Position numbers and translations under genes: made by a program
Shown here: positions 34,035-43,805 of the stretch, in pieces
How positions within the stretch are numbered: position 1 is the stretch's first letter
Layout: every line of letters starts with the position of its first letter
Origin: Candidatus Dactylopiibacterium carminicum
GTDB taxonomy: Bacteria > Pseudomonadota > Gammaproteobacteria > Burkholderiales > Rhodocyclaceae
Direction of reading: 5' to 3'
NCBI RefSeq assembly: GCF_014736495.1
Contig: NZ_MDUX01000017.1
Location: 1-58,066, forward strand
Length of the DNA: 58,066 bases
Notes under the pieces: generated by a model
What the model was told of the DNA's origin: nothing
Database searches by the model: none
The model's input: the letters and a program-made list of their open reading frames with translations, nothing else

Positions 34035-37000
34035 GTGAACATCTCCCGTTTCTTCATCGACCGGCCGATCTTCGCCGGCGTGCTTTCGGTTCTGCTTGTG
34101 CTGGCCGGCGTACTGTCGCTGTTCCAGTTGCCCATCGCCGAGTATCCGGAAGTGGTGCCGCCCTCGGTGGTGGTCCGCGCCCAGTTTCCCGGTGCCAATC
34201 CGAAGGTGATCGCAGAGACCGTCGCCTCGCCGCTGGAGGAATCCATCAACGGCATCGAAAACATGCTCTACATGCAGTCGCAGGCCAACAGCGACGGCAA
34301 CCTGACACTCACCGTCAACTTCCAGCTCGGCACCGACCCGGACAAGGCGCAGCAGCTCGTGCAGAACCAGGTATCCCAGGCCCTGCCGCGACTGCCCGCG
34401 GACGTGCAGCGCCTGGGCGTGACCACCATCAAGAGCTCGCCCACGCTGACCATGCTGGTGCACCTGATCTCGCCGGACGACCGCTACGACGTAACCTATC
34501 TGCGCAACTACGCGGTGCTCAACGTCAAGGATCGCCCCGCCCGCATCAAGGGGGTCGGCGAAGTCGGCCTGTTCGGCGCCGGAAACTATGCCATGCGCGT
34601 CTGGCTGGATCCGCAGAAGGTTGCCCAGCGCGGGCTGACCGCCGCGGAAGTGGTACAGGCGATCCGCGAGCAGAACGTGCAGGTGGCGGCCGGCGTGATC
34701 GGCGCCTCGCCCAGCGCCCCGGACGTGCCGCTGCAGCTTTCCGTCAACGCCCAGGGCCGCTTGCAGACCGAGGCGGAATTCGCCGACATCATCCTGCGCA
34801 GCTCGCGCGAAGGCGCGGTGACGCGCCTGGGGGACGTCGCCCGCATCGAACTCGCCGCCGCCGAATATGGCCTGCGCTCACTGCTGGACAACAAGCCGGC
34901 AGTCGCGATCCCGATCTTCCAGGCGCCCGATGCCAATGCTCTCGACGTCTCCACCCAGGTGCGCGCCGCCATGGCGGAGCTGGCCAAGGATTTCCCCGCC
35001 TCGGTGGAATACCGCATCGTCTATGACCCGACGCAGTTCGTACGCGCCAGCATCGGCGCGGTGATCCACACCCTGCTCGAAGCCATCGCCCTGGTGGTGC
35101 TGGTGGTGATCGTGTTCCTGCAGACCTGGCGTGCCTCCATCATTCCACTGCTAGCAGTACCTGTCTCCATCGTCGGCACTTTCTCGCTGATGCTGGGTTT
35201 CGGCTATTCGATCAACGCACTGTCGCTGTTCGGCATGGTGCTGGCCATCGGCATCGTGGTCGATGACGCCATCGTCGTGGTCGAAAACGTGGAGCGCAAC
35301 ATCGAGGCCGGCCTGTCGCCGCGCGAGGCCACCTACCGCGCGATGCGCGAGGTGAGCGGCCCGATCATCGCCATCGCGCTGACCCTGGTGGCGGTATTCG
35401 TGCCGCTGGCCTTCATGACCGGACTCACCGGCCAGTTCTACAAGCAGTTCGCGATGACCATCGCCATCTCCACGGTGATCTCGGCCTTCAACTCGCTCAC
35501 GCTTTCCCCGGCGCTCGCCGCCATGCTGCTGAAGGCGCACGGCGCCGAGCCGGACTGGCTGACGCGCCAGATGAACCGTTTCTTCGGCCGTTTCTTCGCC
35601 GCCTTCAACCGCTTCTTCGCACGCTCCTCCGAGCGCTATGGCCGCGGCGTATCGGGAGTGGTGGCGCGCAAGGCCTCCGCCATGGGCGTCTACCTCGTGC
35701 TGCTGGCAGCCACTGCCGGCATCTCCTGGCTGGTGCCCGGCGGCTTCGTGCCGGCGCAGGACAAGCAATACCTGATCGGCTTCGCGCAGTTGCCCAGCGG
35801 TGCCTCGCTCGACCGCTCCGAGGCCGTGATCCGCAAGATGAGCGAGATCGCCCTCGCCCAGCCCGGGGTGGAAAGCGCGATTGCCTTCCCGGGGCTGTCG
35901 ATCAACGGCTTCACCAACAGTTCCAGCGCCAGCATCGTCTTCGCCACGCTGAAGCCTTTCGCCGAGCGCCGTGACCCGGCCCTCTCGGCAGGCGCCATCG
36001 CCACGGCGCTGAACCAGAAGTTCGCGGGCGTGCAGGAAGCCTTCATCGCGGTATTCCCGCCGCCGCCCGTACTGGGGCTGGGCACGGTGGGCGGCTTCAA
36101 GATGCAGCTGGAGGATCATGGCTCGGTCGGCTTCGCACAGCTCAATGAAGCGGCCAATGCCTTCATGGCTGCCGCCGCAAAAGCGCCCGAGCTGGGCCCG
36201 ATGTTCTCCAGCTATCAGATCAACGTGCCGCAGCTCGACGTCGAGCTCGATCGCGTCAAGGCCAAGCAACAGGGCGTCTCCGTCACCGACGTGTTCGACA
36301 CCCTGCAGATCTACCTGGGCTCACTGTACGTGAACGACTTCAACCGCTTCGGCCGGACCTACCAGGTGCGCGCCCAGGCCGACGCACCATTCCGCGCGCA
36401 ACCCGAGGACATCCTGCAACTGAAGACGCGCAACGACCGGGGCGACATGGTGCCCCTGTCCTCGCTGATGAACGTTCAGGCCGGTTTCGGCCCGGAGATG
36501 GTGGTGCGCTACAACGGCTACACCGCCGCCGACATCAACGGCGGACCGGCGCCCGGCTATTCCTCTTCACAGGCCGAAGCCGCCGCCGAACGCATCGCCC
36601 GGGAAACCCTGCCACGCGGCGTGCGCTTCGAATGGACGGACCTCACTTACCAGAAGATCCTCGCGGGCAATGCCGGCATCTGGGTGTTCCCGATCAGCCT
36701 GTTGCTGGTCTTCCTGGTGCTGGCCGCGCAGTACGAAAGCCTCACGCTGCCGCTGGCAGTGATCCTGATCGTACCGATGAGCATCCTCGCCGCGCTCGGC
36801 GGGGTGTACCTCACCGGCGGCGACAACAACATCTTCACGCAGATCGGGCTCATCGTACTGGTCGGGCTGGCCTGCAAGAACGCCATCCTGATCGTCGAGT
36901 TCGCACGCGAGCTGGAGTTGCAGGGCGCCACGCCGATACAGGCGGCGATCGACGCCAGCCGCCTGCGGCTGCGCCCGATCCTGATGACCTCAGCGGCCTT

Positions 37001-37223
37001 CATCATGGGCGTGATCCCACTCGTGGCATCCACCGGCGCCGGCGCCGAGATGCGCCATGCCATGGGCGTGGCGGTGTTCTTCGGCATGCTCGGCGTGACC
37101 TTCTTCGGCCTGTTCCTGACGCCGGCCTTCTACGTGGTGCTGCGCACGCTGGACAAGCGCCACGCGCTGCATTCGGCCGCACGGCATGAAGCCCCCATCG
37201 CCCCATTCCATGGCGCAGCCTGA
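34035..37223 (+). CDS. RND multidrug efflux transporter (HAE1 family, MexF/CeoB-like)
   Basis: The 1062-residue protein starts MNISRFFIDRPIFAGVLSVLL, the family N-terminus with the first helix. Helix 4 holds the proton-relay aspartates in GIVVDDAIVVVENVERN near residue 407, with EVSGPIIAIALTLVAVFVPLAFM following and the second half repeating the fold (IGLIVLVGLACKNAILIVEFARE near 934). Two large periplasmic loops are present. Together with its neighbours it forms a tripartite drug pump; MexF and CeoB relatives export chloramphenicol, fluoroquinolones and trimethoprim, but the substrates here are unknown. Confidence 0.97.
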   Translation: MNISRFFIDRPIFAGVLSVLLVLAGVLSLFQLPIAEYPEVVPPSVVVRAQFPGANPKVIAETVASPLEESINGIENMLYMQSQANSDGNLTLTVNFQLGTDPDKAQQLVQNQVSQALPRLPADVQRLGVTTIKSSPTLTMLVHLISPDDRYDVTYLRNYAVLNVKDRPARIKGVGEVGLFGAGNYAMRVWLDPQKVAQRGLTAAEVVQAIREQNVQVAAGVIGASPSAPDVPLQLSVNAQGRLQTEAEFADIILRSSREGAVTRLGDVARIELAAAEYGLRSLLDNKPAVAIPIFQAPDANALDVSTQVRAAMAELAKDFPASVEYRIVYDPTQFVRASIGAVIHTLLEAIALVVLVVIVFLQTWRASIIPLLAVPVSIVGTFSLMLGFGYSINALSLFGMVLAIGIVVDDAIVVVENVERNIEAGLSPREATYRAMREVSGPIIAIALTLVAVFVPLAFMTGLTGQFYKQFAMTIAISTVISAFNSLTLSPALAAMLLKAHGAEPDWLTRQMNRFFGRFFAAFNRFFARSSERYGRGVSGVVARKASAMGVYLVLLAATAGISWLVPGGFVPAQDKQYLIGFAQLPSGASLDRSEAVIRKMSEIALAQPGVESAIAFPGLSINGFTNSSSASIVFATLKPFAERRDPALSAGAIATALNQKFAGVQEAFIAVFPPPPVLGLGTVGGFKMQLEDHGSVGFAQLNEAANAFMAAAAKAPELGPMFSSYQINVPQLDVELDRVKAKQQGVSVTDVFDTLQIYLGSLYVNDFNRFGRTYQVRAQADAPFRAQPEDILQLKTRNDRGDMVPLSSLMNVQAGFGPEMVVRYNGYTAADINGGPAPGYSSSQAEAAAERIARETLPRGVRFEWTDLTYQKILAGNAGIWVFPISLLLVFLVLAAQYESLTLPLAVILIVPMSILAALGGVYLTGGDNNIFTQIGLIVLVGLACKNAILIVEFARELELQGATPIQAAIDASRLRLRPILMTSAAFIMGVIPLVASTGAGAEMRHAMGVAVFFGMLGVTFFGLFLTPAFYVVLRTLDKRHALHSAARHEAPIAPFHGAA

Positions 37224-37242
37224 TCCCAAGGAGCAAGCACAC

Positions 37243-38742
37243 ATGAAACACCCCCACTCCCGGACGGGAATCGGCACCGGCAGCAAGCCGGTGGCCAGAA
37301 CACTGCCGCCAATCTTCGCCCTGCTGCTGGCCGCCTGCTCGCTGACGCCAACCTATGAGCGCCCGGATGTCGCGTTGCCCGAGGCGTTCAAGGAAGTGCC
37401 GGCCGGACCGGGCTGGAAGACCGCCACACCCGCGGATCACGCCGCGCGCGGCGAATGGTGGGCCGTCTTCGGTGACCCCGTGCTGGATTCGCTGCAGACC
37501 CAGGCCGCAACGGCCAACCAGGATCTGCAGGCCGGGCTGGCCCGCCTGCAGCAGGCGCGGGCCCAGCTGCAGGGCGCGCGCGCCGAATACTTCCCGCAAC
37601 TGGGCGTCGGCACCGGCCCCACGCGCCAACGCCCCTCGCCTGCCTCCCAGGGGCTTGCCGCCGACGCGCAGACCACGGCCTTCACGCTGTGGCGCGCGCA
37701 GGGCACCGCCTCCTACGAGCCTGACCTGTTCGGCCGCATCGGCAGCAACGTCGATGCGGCAACGGCCGAGCAGACCCAGCGCGAAGCGCTGTTCCACGCC
37801 CTGCGGCTCGCGATCCAGGCGGACGTGGCGCAGACCTATTTCTCGCTGCGCGAACTCGATGCCATGGCCGGACTGTACGCAGACACCGTCAGGCTGCGCG
37901 AACAGAGTACGCAGCTGTTCCAGCGGCGCTTCGATGCCGGTGACATCAGTGAACTCGAACTGGCCTCCGCCCGCACCGAGCTCGCCTCCGCACGGGCCGA
38001 TGCACTGGGCGTGGCCCGTCGGCGCGCGGTGGCCGAGCACAGCCTCGCGCTGCTGCTGGGCAAGACGCCGGCGGACTTCACCCTGCCACCGCATCCGCTC
38101 GACGCCATCCGCCTGCAGGTGCCCGCCGGGCTGCCCTCGGAGCTGCTCGAACGCCGGCCGGACATCGCCGCCGCCGAACGCGCCATGGCGGCCGCCAACG
38201 CCCGCATCGGCGCGGCCCGTGCCGCGTTCTTCCCGCGCCTGAGCCTCACCGGCTCATTCGGCTTCGAGGCATCGGACCTGGGCGATCTGTTCAAATGGAG
38301 CAGCCGCACCTTCATCGCCGGGCCGCTGGCCGGCACGCTGCTGTCCATGCCGCTGTTCGACGGCGGCGCCCGCCGGGCGGGTGTCGAGCTGGCACAAGCT
38401 GCCTACGCGGAGCAGGTCGCCAGCTACCGGCAGACGGTACTGAAGGCCTTCAAGGAGGTGGAGGACAACCTGGCCAACCTGCGCCTGCTGGAAGGCCAGC
38501 TGCAAGCCCAGAACCAAGCCGTGGACTCCGTCCGCCGTAGTGCCGTGCTGTCGCAGGCTCAGTACCGGGAAGGCTTCGTCAGTTATCTCGGCGTGATGGA
38601 TGCCGACCGCAGCGTGCTGCAGCAGCAGCGCGCAGCCATCCAGCTGGAGGCCGAACGCGCGCGGCTGACGGTGGACCTGATCCGTGCACTGGGGGGTGGC
38701 TGGCAGGCGGCACCCGCTCCGATGCTGTCCGCGCTCGACTGA
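37243..38742 (+). CDS. RND outer-membrane channel lipoprotein (OprN/OpcM-like, NodT family)
   Basis: The 499-residue protein has a signal with lipobox FALLLAACSL (Cys near residue 34) and the duplicated outer membrane efflux domain: LDSLQTQAATANQDLQAGLARLQQARAQ, YEPDLFGRIGSNVDAA, ERRPDIAAAERAMAAANARIGAARAAFFP and SVLSQAQ-type hairpins at the end. The ATG at 37243 has AAGGAG 9 bases upstream, 19 bases after the pump gene. It completes the operon. Confidence 0.95.
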   Translation: MKHPHSRTGIGTGSKPVARTLPPIFALLLAACSLTPTYERPDVALPEAFKEVPAGPGWKTATPADHAARGEWWAVFGDPVLDSLQTQAATANQDLQAGLARLQQARAQLQGARAEYFPQLGVGTGPTRQRPSPASQGLAADAQTTAFTLWRAQGTASYEPDLFGRIGSNVDAATAEQTQREALFHALRLAIQADVAQTYFSLRELDAMAGLYADTVRLREQSTQLFQRRFDAGDISELELASARTELASARADALGVARRRAVAEHSLALLLGKTPADFTLPPHPLDAIRLQVPAGLPSELLERRPDIAAAERAMAAANARIGAARAAFFPRLSLTGSFGFEASDLGDLFKWSSRTFIAGPLAGTLLSMPLFDGGARRAGVELAQAAYAEQVASYRQTVLKAFKEVEDNLANLRLLEGQLQAQNQAVDSVRRSAVLSQAQYREGFVSYLGVMDADRSVLQQQRAAIQLEAERARLTVDLIRALGGGWQAAPAPMLSALD

Positions 38743-38766
38743 CGCCTCCGACCGTACCGTCGCGGG

Positions 38767-39861
38767 TCAGCGCCCCTCGGGGGGAAAGACGACCGGCCAC
38801 GCCGCGTCCGAAGGCAGCACGCAACGCACATCGTGGCCACAGCCCTCGACCACGATGAGCGGATGCGGCGGCACGGATTGCAGCACTTCGCGGTCGTACC
38901 GCGCGAAGGCCACACCGCGCTGCAGCCGGAATGGCCCTTGCAGCATGGCCGCGCAGGATTTGTCGAGGATGCCGTAGAACGCACCCCGCCCCTTGCCGCT
39001 GTCCAGGCTGCCTTCCAGATACTGGATCTCGGCGGCGACATAGCGCTGGCGGGGCGTCGCCGGCATGCGCCCCACGCCATATTTCCAGTCGTCGTAGCCC
39101 TGGCAATCCCCGGCAGGCATCGCGAAGCGGAAGCCGCATGCACCGGGGAAGGTTGCGCCTTCGCCGCAGGCGCTCCAGTCGGCCGGCTGATCACCCAGCA
39201 CGGGCAGCGGCCGGACCGGATCGAAATACAACCAGCTGCCGGGATCCGCAACGACATGACGCAGGCGCAGCCCGGACGGCGCATCGGCTGCGAAACCGAT
39301 ACTGTGTTGCAGCATCTGCGCCCCGGCGGAAAAGCCCGCCAGCGTCACCGTGCGCAGCGCTGGCCATTGCCGCGCCAGCTCCGCCACCAGCGCGTCGAGC
39401 GCAGCGAAGGCACCGATCGCGGGCCGGGTTTCGGAGGGCTCGCCGGCCAGCCAGCCGGCGCAGGTCCACAAAGCGTCCCCGTCTTCCGCCACCGGAGCCC
39501 CCTCCGTGCGACAGCCCTTGCTGCGCGCCGCAGCCACCTGATACAGCGGCGCGATGACGAGCGTATCGGCCAGCCGCCCGGCCCGCCGCGCAGCCTCCAG
39601 GCCGGCCTCGAAACTGCGGTCGGCATCGCGCGGATGGCCGTGGATGACGACGAGCGCGGAAGTGATCGCGGCAGCGCCCGGCGCCTCCGGCTGGCGGGAG
39701 GCGTAGTAATGCAGCCGGCCCGCGCCCTGCGGCAAGGCGAAGGCCTGATAACAGGCCGGTGCCGCGCGCTGGCCGCAATCTGCCGGAGCCTGCGCCGACG
39801 CCACACCCGCGACCAGCATCAGGGCAGCAAGCGCCAGCCCCTCAGCCCAGCGTCGGCACAT
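38767..39861 (-). CDS. Exported alpha/beta-hydrolase-like protein of unknown substrate
   Basis: The 364-residue protein has a signal peptide (LALAALMLVAGVASAQA), an early SALVVIHGHPRDADRSFEA segment that resembles an oxyanion loop, the nucleophile elbow AGFSAGAQ near residue 178 and a late VVEGCGHDVR with a candidate catalytic His. Several cysteine pairs (DCGQRAAPAC, SACGEGATFPGACG) suggest disulfides in the periplasm. The ATG at 39861 lies within the end of the upstream gene (20-base overlap), which points to coupled translation. I do not recognise a closer family. Confidence 0.75.
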   Translation of the reverse strand: MCRRWAEGLALAALMLVAGVASAQAPADCGQRAAPACYQAFALPQGAGRLHYYASRQPEAPGAAAITSALVVIHGHPRDADRSFEAGLEAARRAGRLADTLVIAPLYQVAAARSKGCRTEGAPVAEDGDALWTCAGWLAGEPSETRPAIGAFAALDALVAELARQWPALRTVTLAGFSAGAQMLQHSIGFAADAPSGLRLRHVVADPGSWLYFDPVRPLPVLGDQPADWSACGEGATFPGACGFRFAMPAGDCQGYDDWKYGVGRMPATPRQRYVAAEIQYLEGSLDSGKGRGAFYGILDKSCAAMLQGPFRLQRGVAFARYDREVLQSVPPHPLIVVEGCGHDVRCVLPSDAAWPVVFPPEGR

Positions 39862-40663
39862 AGGCCTCACCCGGCGCCAGGATGCGCTGCCGGCTGATGT
39901 GATACATCTCCAGGTCCTCGCGCACGAAGAAGCCGATCTCCCAGGGATTCTTGCGGATGAAGCTCTCGCGCACCTCCTCGTACAGCGCGCCGCGCGGAAT
40001 GCTGGCGGCCACGCCCGCGAGGATGGTGTAGTTCCACTCGATGCGGCGCTCGAAGGTGAAGGACGCACGCTCGTCGATCACGAAAAAGCAGCGCGGATCG
40101 CGTTTGAGCAGGCGGGATTTGAAGGTGTCCGGGAAGGTGATGAGGAAGACGTCGTCCTGTGTCGAGGAAAGGAAGGCCAGCACGGTGGTGTGAGGCTGCT
40201 CGGGCGCCATCGTCACCAGCACGCCGACCTTGTTTTCATGGTCGTCGCCGTTGGCGGACGGCAGGTGGCGCAGCGTGGTCTGCGCCAGCGACTGCGAGGG
40301 CCGTGCGTCCGCCGGGAAGTCGTAGCCCGGCGTGCGCAGCGTCAGCACCGCACGCAGGCCATGGTAGAGCGTGCACTCCCGGGGCTGGAGCACCGCCCAG
40401 TCGCCCCGCACGCCAGTTACCACGCCCTTGTAGGAACCCCGGTAGACCTTCAGCTCGTCGTCGTATTCGTCCACGCCCGAGCGGTTGTCCAGGTGCAGCG
40501 TGGCGAAATCGCCGACACGCAGTGCATGCCCCTTGGGAAAGAAGACCTGCAGGCTGTTGTCCCATTCGGGATAGACGCCGCAGATCTGGACCGATACGCC
40601 CCTGGGCGCGTAATGCGCCAGTACGCCCAGGATCTGGTTGCCAAGATACTGGCGGATGCTCAT
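39842..40663 (-). CDS. Pyridoxamine-phosphate-oxidase-like (flavin split-barrel) protein with N-terminal extension
   Basis: The 273-residue protein starts at an ATG with GGAAGGAA upstream. The C-terminal half (VGVLVTMAPEQPHTTVLAFLSSTQDDVFLITFP, KSRLLKRDPRCFFVIDERASF, NYTILAGVAASIPRG) looks like the PNPOx/FMN split-barrel fold. The N-terminal ~130 residues (SVQICGVYPEWDNSLQVFFPKGHALRVGDFATLHLDN, then YRGSYKGVVTGVRGDWAVLQPREC) look like a small barrel, perhaps PilZ- or YcgR-N-like, but I cannot assign it. It overlaps the exported hydrolase gene by 20 bases. Confidence 0.65.
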   Translation of the reverse strand: MSIRQYLGNQILGVLAHYAPRGVSVQICGVYPEWDNSLQVFFPKGHALRVGDFATLHLDNRSGVDEYDDELKVYRGSYKGVVTGVRGDWAVLQPRECTLYHGLRAVLTLRTPGYDFPADARPSQSLAQTTLRHLPSANGDDHENKVGVLVTMAPEQPHTTVLAFLSSTQDDVFLITFPDTFKSRLLKRDPRCFFVIDERASFTFERRIEWNYTILAGVAASIPRGALYEEVRESFIRKNPWEIGFFVREDLEMYHISRQRILAPGEAYVPTLG

Positions 40664-40709
40664 GAACTTTCCTTCCCGCAGGGCCGGCAGCATGCCGGCG
40701 GATCACTTT

Positions 40710-41105
40710 TCAAGATGCCACGGGCTCGCTCTCGATGGCGAACTGCCCCAGCAAGGCCTTGTGGATCGGGCACTTGGCAGCCACGCGCAGCAGGTCTTCG
40801 CGCGCGGCCTCGTCCAGATCGCCTTCGAGCTGGATGTGCTTGTGCAGGCGATACACGCCATCGGCCTCGGTGTGCGTGATCTCCACCCTCACACCCTGCA
40901 AGGCGTAGCCCCGGCGCTTGGCGTACAGCTCCAGCGTCAGCACCGTGCAGGCACCCAGCGCGGAATCCAGCAGATCATGCGGATCGGGATGCGCCCCTGA
41001 ACCGCCGAAATTCCGGCCGACATCCGCGAACCATTCGGCGTCGCCCGTCTGGATACGGCAGGCACTTGCACCACTTGCCGCCTGCCAATCGATTGAGATG
41101 CTCAT
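40710..41105 (-). CDS. OsmC family protein
   Basis: The 131-residue protein has the OsmC/Ohr fold with GGSGAHPDPHDLLDSALGACTVLTLELYAKRRG holding the reactive Cys (near residue 54) and a later Cys in VAAKCPIHKALLG. OsmC proteins reduce organic hydroperoxides. The ATG at 41105 has AAGGAGAA 4 bases upstream; longer in-frame starts are not supported. Confidence 0.92.
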   Translation of the reverse strand: MSISIDWQAASGASACRIQTGDAEWFADVGRNFGGSGAHPDPHDLLDSALGACTVLTLELYAKRRGYALQGVRVEITHTEADGVYRLHKHIQLEGDLDEAAREDLLRVAAKCPIHKALLGQFAIESEPVAS

Positions 41106-41251
41106 GTCGTTCTCCTTGCTGTTGGTCGTCCGGAGCGGCGCGCCAGGCACGCCTCGGAGGCAGGTTACACGCGAACACCCGGTGGATGCCATCGCCAGCA
41201 GCGGCTGAACGGGCGCCGCACTTCCCGGCCGCCCGGCGCTCAATCACGGGT

Positions 41252-42241
41252 TCAGCGATTCACGTCCACGATCACCCGGCCACGCACCTTGCCTTCGAGC
41301 AGGTCCGCCGCCAGCGGAATGGCTGCGGCCAGGCCCACCGCCTCGGTGGCGATCAGGGCCAGGCGTGCCGGCTCCAGATCGGCGCCCAGGCGGCGCCAGG
41401 CTTCCAGGCGCTCCGCGCGCGGGCACATCACGCTGTCGACGCCGGCAAGCGTCACACCACGCAGGATGAAGGGCGCCACCGTGGAGGGAAAGTCCATGCC
41501 GCCCGCCAGACCGCAGGCCGCCACCACGCCGCGATAGCGGGTCGTGGCGCAGACGTTGGCGAGCGTATGCCCGCCGACGACATCGACGGCACCGGCCCAG
41601 CGCTCCTTGCCCAGTGGCTTGCCCGGCGTGGCGAACTCGGCGCGGGCAAGCACTTCGTGCGCGCCCAGCGCTTTGAGGTACTCCGCCTCCTGCGGCCGGC
41701 CGCTGACGGCGACCACGGTATGGCCCAGCTTCGCCAGCAACGCAACGGCCACGCTGCCGACACCGCCGGCAGCGCCAGTCACCAGGATCTCGCCATCCGC
41801 CGGCTTCACTCCGTGGCGCTCCAGCGCCATCACGCACAACATCGCGGTGTAGCCAGCAGTGCCGATGGCCATTGCCTGCTGCGGCGTGAGGCATCCGGGC
41901 AGCGGTACCAGCCAGTCGCCCTTCAGACGTGCCTTCTGCGCCAGCCCGCCCCAGTGCACTTCGCCCACGCCCCAGCCGTTGAGCACGACCGCGTCGCCCG
42001 CCTTGTAGTCGGGATGCGAAGACGCTTCGACGACGCCGGCCAGATCGATCCCCGGCACCATCGGGAAGCGGCGCACCACCGGCCCCTTGCCGGTGATCGC
42101 CAGGCCATCCTTGTAGTTCAGCGTGGAATGGCTCACCCGCACGCTCACGTCGCCTTCGGGCAGCGTGCCTTCATCGATGTCTTCCACGCCGGCGCGATAA
42201 CCCGCGTCGTCCTTCCTGATCACAATGCCTTTGAACATCAT
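41252..42241 (-). CDS. acuI: Acrylyl-CoA reductase AcuI / YhdH-family quinone oxidoreductase
   Basis: The 329-residue zinc-free medium-chain reductase has the family marks [59 protein letters not shown] and the NADPH-binding [22 protein letters not shown]. AcuI reduces toxic acryloyl-CoA to propionyl-CoA, for example during DMSP or 3-hydroxypropionate use. A TetR gene of AcuR type lies upstream in the same direction and an operator lies 17 bases before the start codon. Confidence 0.93.
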   Translation of the reverse strand: MMFKGIVIRKDDAGYRAGVEDIDEGTLPEGDVSVRVSHSTLNYKDGLAITGKGPVVRRFPMVPGIDLAGVVEASSHPDYKAGDAVVLNGWGVGEVHWGGLAQKARLKGDWLVPLPGCLTPQQAMAIGTAGYTAMLCVMALERHGVKPADGEILVTGAAGGVGSVAVALLAKLGHTVVAVSGRPQEAEYLKALGAHEVLARAEFATPGKPLGKERWAGAVDVVGGHTLANVCATTRYRGVVAACGLAGGMDFPSTVAPFILRGVTLAGVDSVMCPRAERLEAWRRLGADLEPARLALIATEAVGLAAAIPLAADLLEGKVRGRVIVDVNR

Positions 42242-42257
42242 TCGCTCCAGATGAAAT

Positions 42258-42272
42258 TAGACCGGTCGTCTA
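42258..42272. promoter_or_regulatory. TetR operator in front of acuI
   Basis: TAGACCGGTCGTCTA, with arms TAGAC/GTCTA, lies just upstream of acuI and resembles the perfect palindrome in front of the tetR gene at 42938-42953. It is one base shorter in the centre. Confidence 0.75.
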
Positions 42273-42287
42273 GTTGAAATCGAAAAA

Positions 42288-42926
42288 TCAGGGCGTCGCG
42301 AGCCCTGCGAGAAAGAAACGGGAAAACAGCCGCAGCGGCTCAGGGTTTCGTGTGAGCTTGGCGCGCAGCACGGCGCCCTCCCAGCCGATCCAGAAGAATG
42401 CAGCGAGCGCATCGCAATCGCGCCCGGCAGGAATCTCGCCGGCCTGCTGTGCGGCACGCAGGCAGCGCGCCAGACGCTGCTGCCAGTCGAGAAAGACTTC
42501 ATCGAGCTGGGCCCGGAAGCTCTCCGGCAGCCCGCCCATCTCCTGTCCCAGGTTGCCGACCAGGCAGCCGCGCCGGAACTGATGCCGGGCCATGCCGGCC
42601 TGCAGATCGGCAATCACATCCTGGATGCGCACGAGCGGCGTACGGGATTCGTCACCAAAATGCTTCTCCAGCTTGCGCGCGAAATAGCCGGCGTAGCGCT
42701 CGATGAGCGCATGGCCGAAGGCTTCCTTGCTCGCGAAGTAGTGATAGAAGGAGCCCTTGGGCACGCCCGCGCGCTTCAGAATTTCATCGATCCCGCTGAT
42801 CGAGAAGCCCTTCTCCGTCAGCACCTCCAGCCCGGCACGCAGCAACAGCTCCCGCGCATCGACGGATTGCTCGCGGGATTTCGGCGGCCGGCCACGGCGG
42901 CGGGGAACAGGGGCGTCCACTTCCAT
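42288..42926 (-). CDS. acuR: TetR-family repressor, AcuR-like
   Basis: The 212-residue protein has a basic N-terminus (RRRGRPPKSREQ), a TetR DNA-binding domain (GLEVLTEKGFSISGIDEILKRAGVPKGSFYHYFASKEAF, residues ~32-70) and the C-terminal domain GCLVGNLGQEMGG common to this subgroup. In Rhodobacter AcuR represses acuI and releases DNA on binding acrylate. The gene lies upstream of acuI in the same direction with operators before both. Confidence 0.88.
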   Translation of the reverse strand: MEVDAPVPRRRGRPPKSREQSVDARELLLRAGLEVLTEKGFSISGIDEILKRAGVPKGSFYHYFASKEAFGHALIERYAGYFARKLEKHFGDESRTPLVRIQDVIADLQAGMARHQFRRGCLVGNLGQEMGGLPESFRAQLDEVFLDWQQRLARCLRAAQQAGEIPAGRDCDALAAFFWIGWEGAVLRAKLTRNPEPLRLFSRFFLAGLATP

Positions 42927-42937
42927 GCGGCAGATAA

Positions 42938-42953
42938 TAGACCGATCGGTCTA
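42938..42953. promoter_or_regulatory. TetR operator in front of acuR
   Basis: TAGACCGATCGGTCTA is a perfect 16-base palindrome 11 bases upstream of the repressor start codon, implying autorepression. Confidence 0.8.
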
Positions 42954-42990
42954 AAACTCAAGACCGACACTCAAACGCACCGCTGGACGA

Positions 42991-43019
42991 AAGCCCCGCG
43001 CCGCTCCGGGGAACGGGCT
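42991..43019 (-). terminator. Possible terminator after the amino-acid ABC operon
   Basis: AGCCC (42992-42996) can pair with GGGCT (43015-43019), and CCCCG/CGGGG offers a competing stem. Only CTTTC follows on the minus strand, so termination is uncertain. It begins directly after the ATPase stop codon. Confidence 0.4.
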
Positions 43020-43020
43020 C

Positions 43021-43782
43021 TCAGTACGGCAGCGTGGCCGCGCCGCGTGGCTCGAGCACGTCGGACAGGAACTTGCGCGCACGCGGATGCTGCGGGTTGG
43101 AGAAGAACTCGGCGGGCAGGCTGTCTTCCAGGATCTGGCCCGCATCCATGAACCAGATGCGGTCAGCCACTTCCTGGGCGAAGCCCATCTCGTGGGTCAC
43201 CACCACCATGGTCATGCCCTCGGCGGCCAGTTGCTTCATCACCGACAGCACCTCGCCGACCATCTCCGGATCCAGTGCGCTGGTGGGCTCGTCGAAGAGG
43301 ATCAGCGGCGATTTCTGCGCCAGGGCGCGGGCGATCGCCACGCGCTGTTGCTGGCCGCCGGAAAGCTGCGCCGGCATGGAATCGATGCGATGCCCCAGGC
43401 CGACCTTCTCGAGCAGGCCGGCGGCAAGCTCCGACGCCTCTGCCTTGGTCATGCCGGCCACCTTGAGCGGCGAGAGCATCACGTTTTCGCGCGCGGACAG
43501 GTGCGGAAACAGGTTGAACTGCTGGAACACGAAGCCGATGCCGGCGCGCAGGACATTGATGTCACGGCCGACGGCGTGGATGTCTTCGCCATTGACGAAG
43601 ATGCGCCCACCCTGGATCGGCTCCAGGCGGTTGAGCGTACGGATCATGGTGGATTTGCCCGAGCCCGAAGGCCCGCAGACCACGACGACCTCGCCCTTCT
43701 TCACCTGGTTGGTCACGTCGTTGAGGGCGTGGTACTGGCCGTACCACTTGTTCACGTGTTGCAGATCGATCATGTCGGGCAT
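43021..43782 (-). CDS. Polar amino acid ABC transporter ATP-binding protein (GlnQ/GltL family)
   Basis: The 253-residue ATPase has Walker [10 protein letters not shown] (residues ~37-45), Q-loop [16 protein letters not shown], signature [15 protein letters not shown], Walker [20 protein letters not shown] and the switch His in [21 protein letters not shown], all typical for GlnQ-like proteins. It is the last gene of the mfs-metC-SBP-permease-permease-ATPase cluster. It could also serve the second system at 53.3-55.7 kb, which lacks an ATPase gene. Confidence 0.95.
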   Translation of the reverse strand: MPDMIDLQHVNKWYGQYHALNDVTNQVKKGEVVVVCGPSGSGKSTMIRTLNRLEPIQGGRIFVNGEDIHAVGRDINVLRAGIGFVFQQFNLFPHLSARENVMLSPLKVAGMTKAEASELAAGLLEKVGLGHRIDSMPAQLSGGQQQRVAIARALAQKSPLILFDEPTSALDPEMVGEVLSVMKQLAAEGMTMVVVTHEMGFAQEVADRIWFMDAGQILEDSLPAEFFSNPQHPRARKFLSDVLEPRGAATLPY

Positions 43783-43805
43783 GTTTGGAATCTCCGCTCA
43801 AAGGC

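Noticed and set aside
35151..36269. Open frame of 372 codons on the minus strand
   Set aside because: Lies fully inside the RND pump gene on the other strand; composition is that of a shadow frame.
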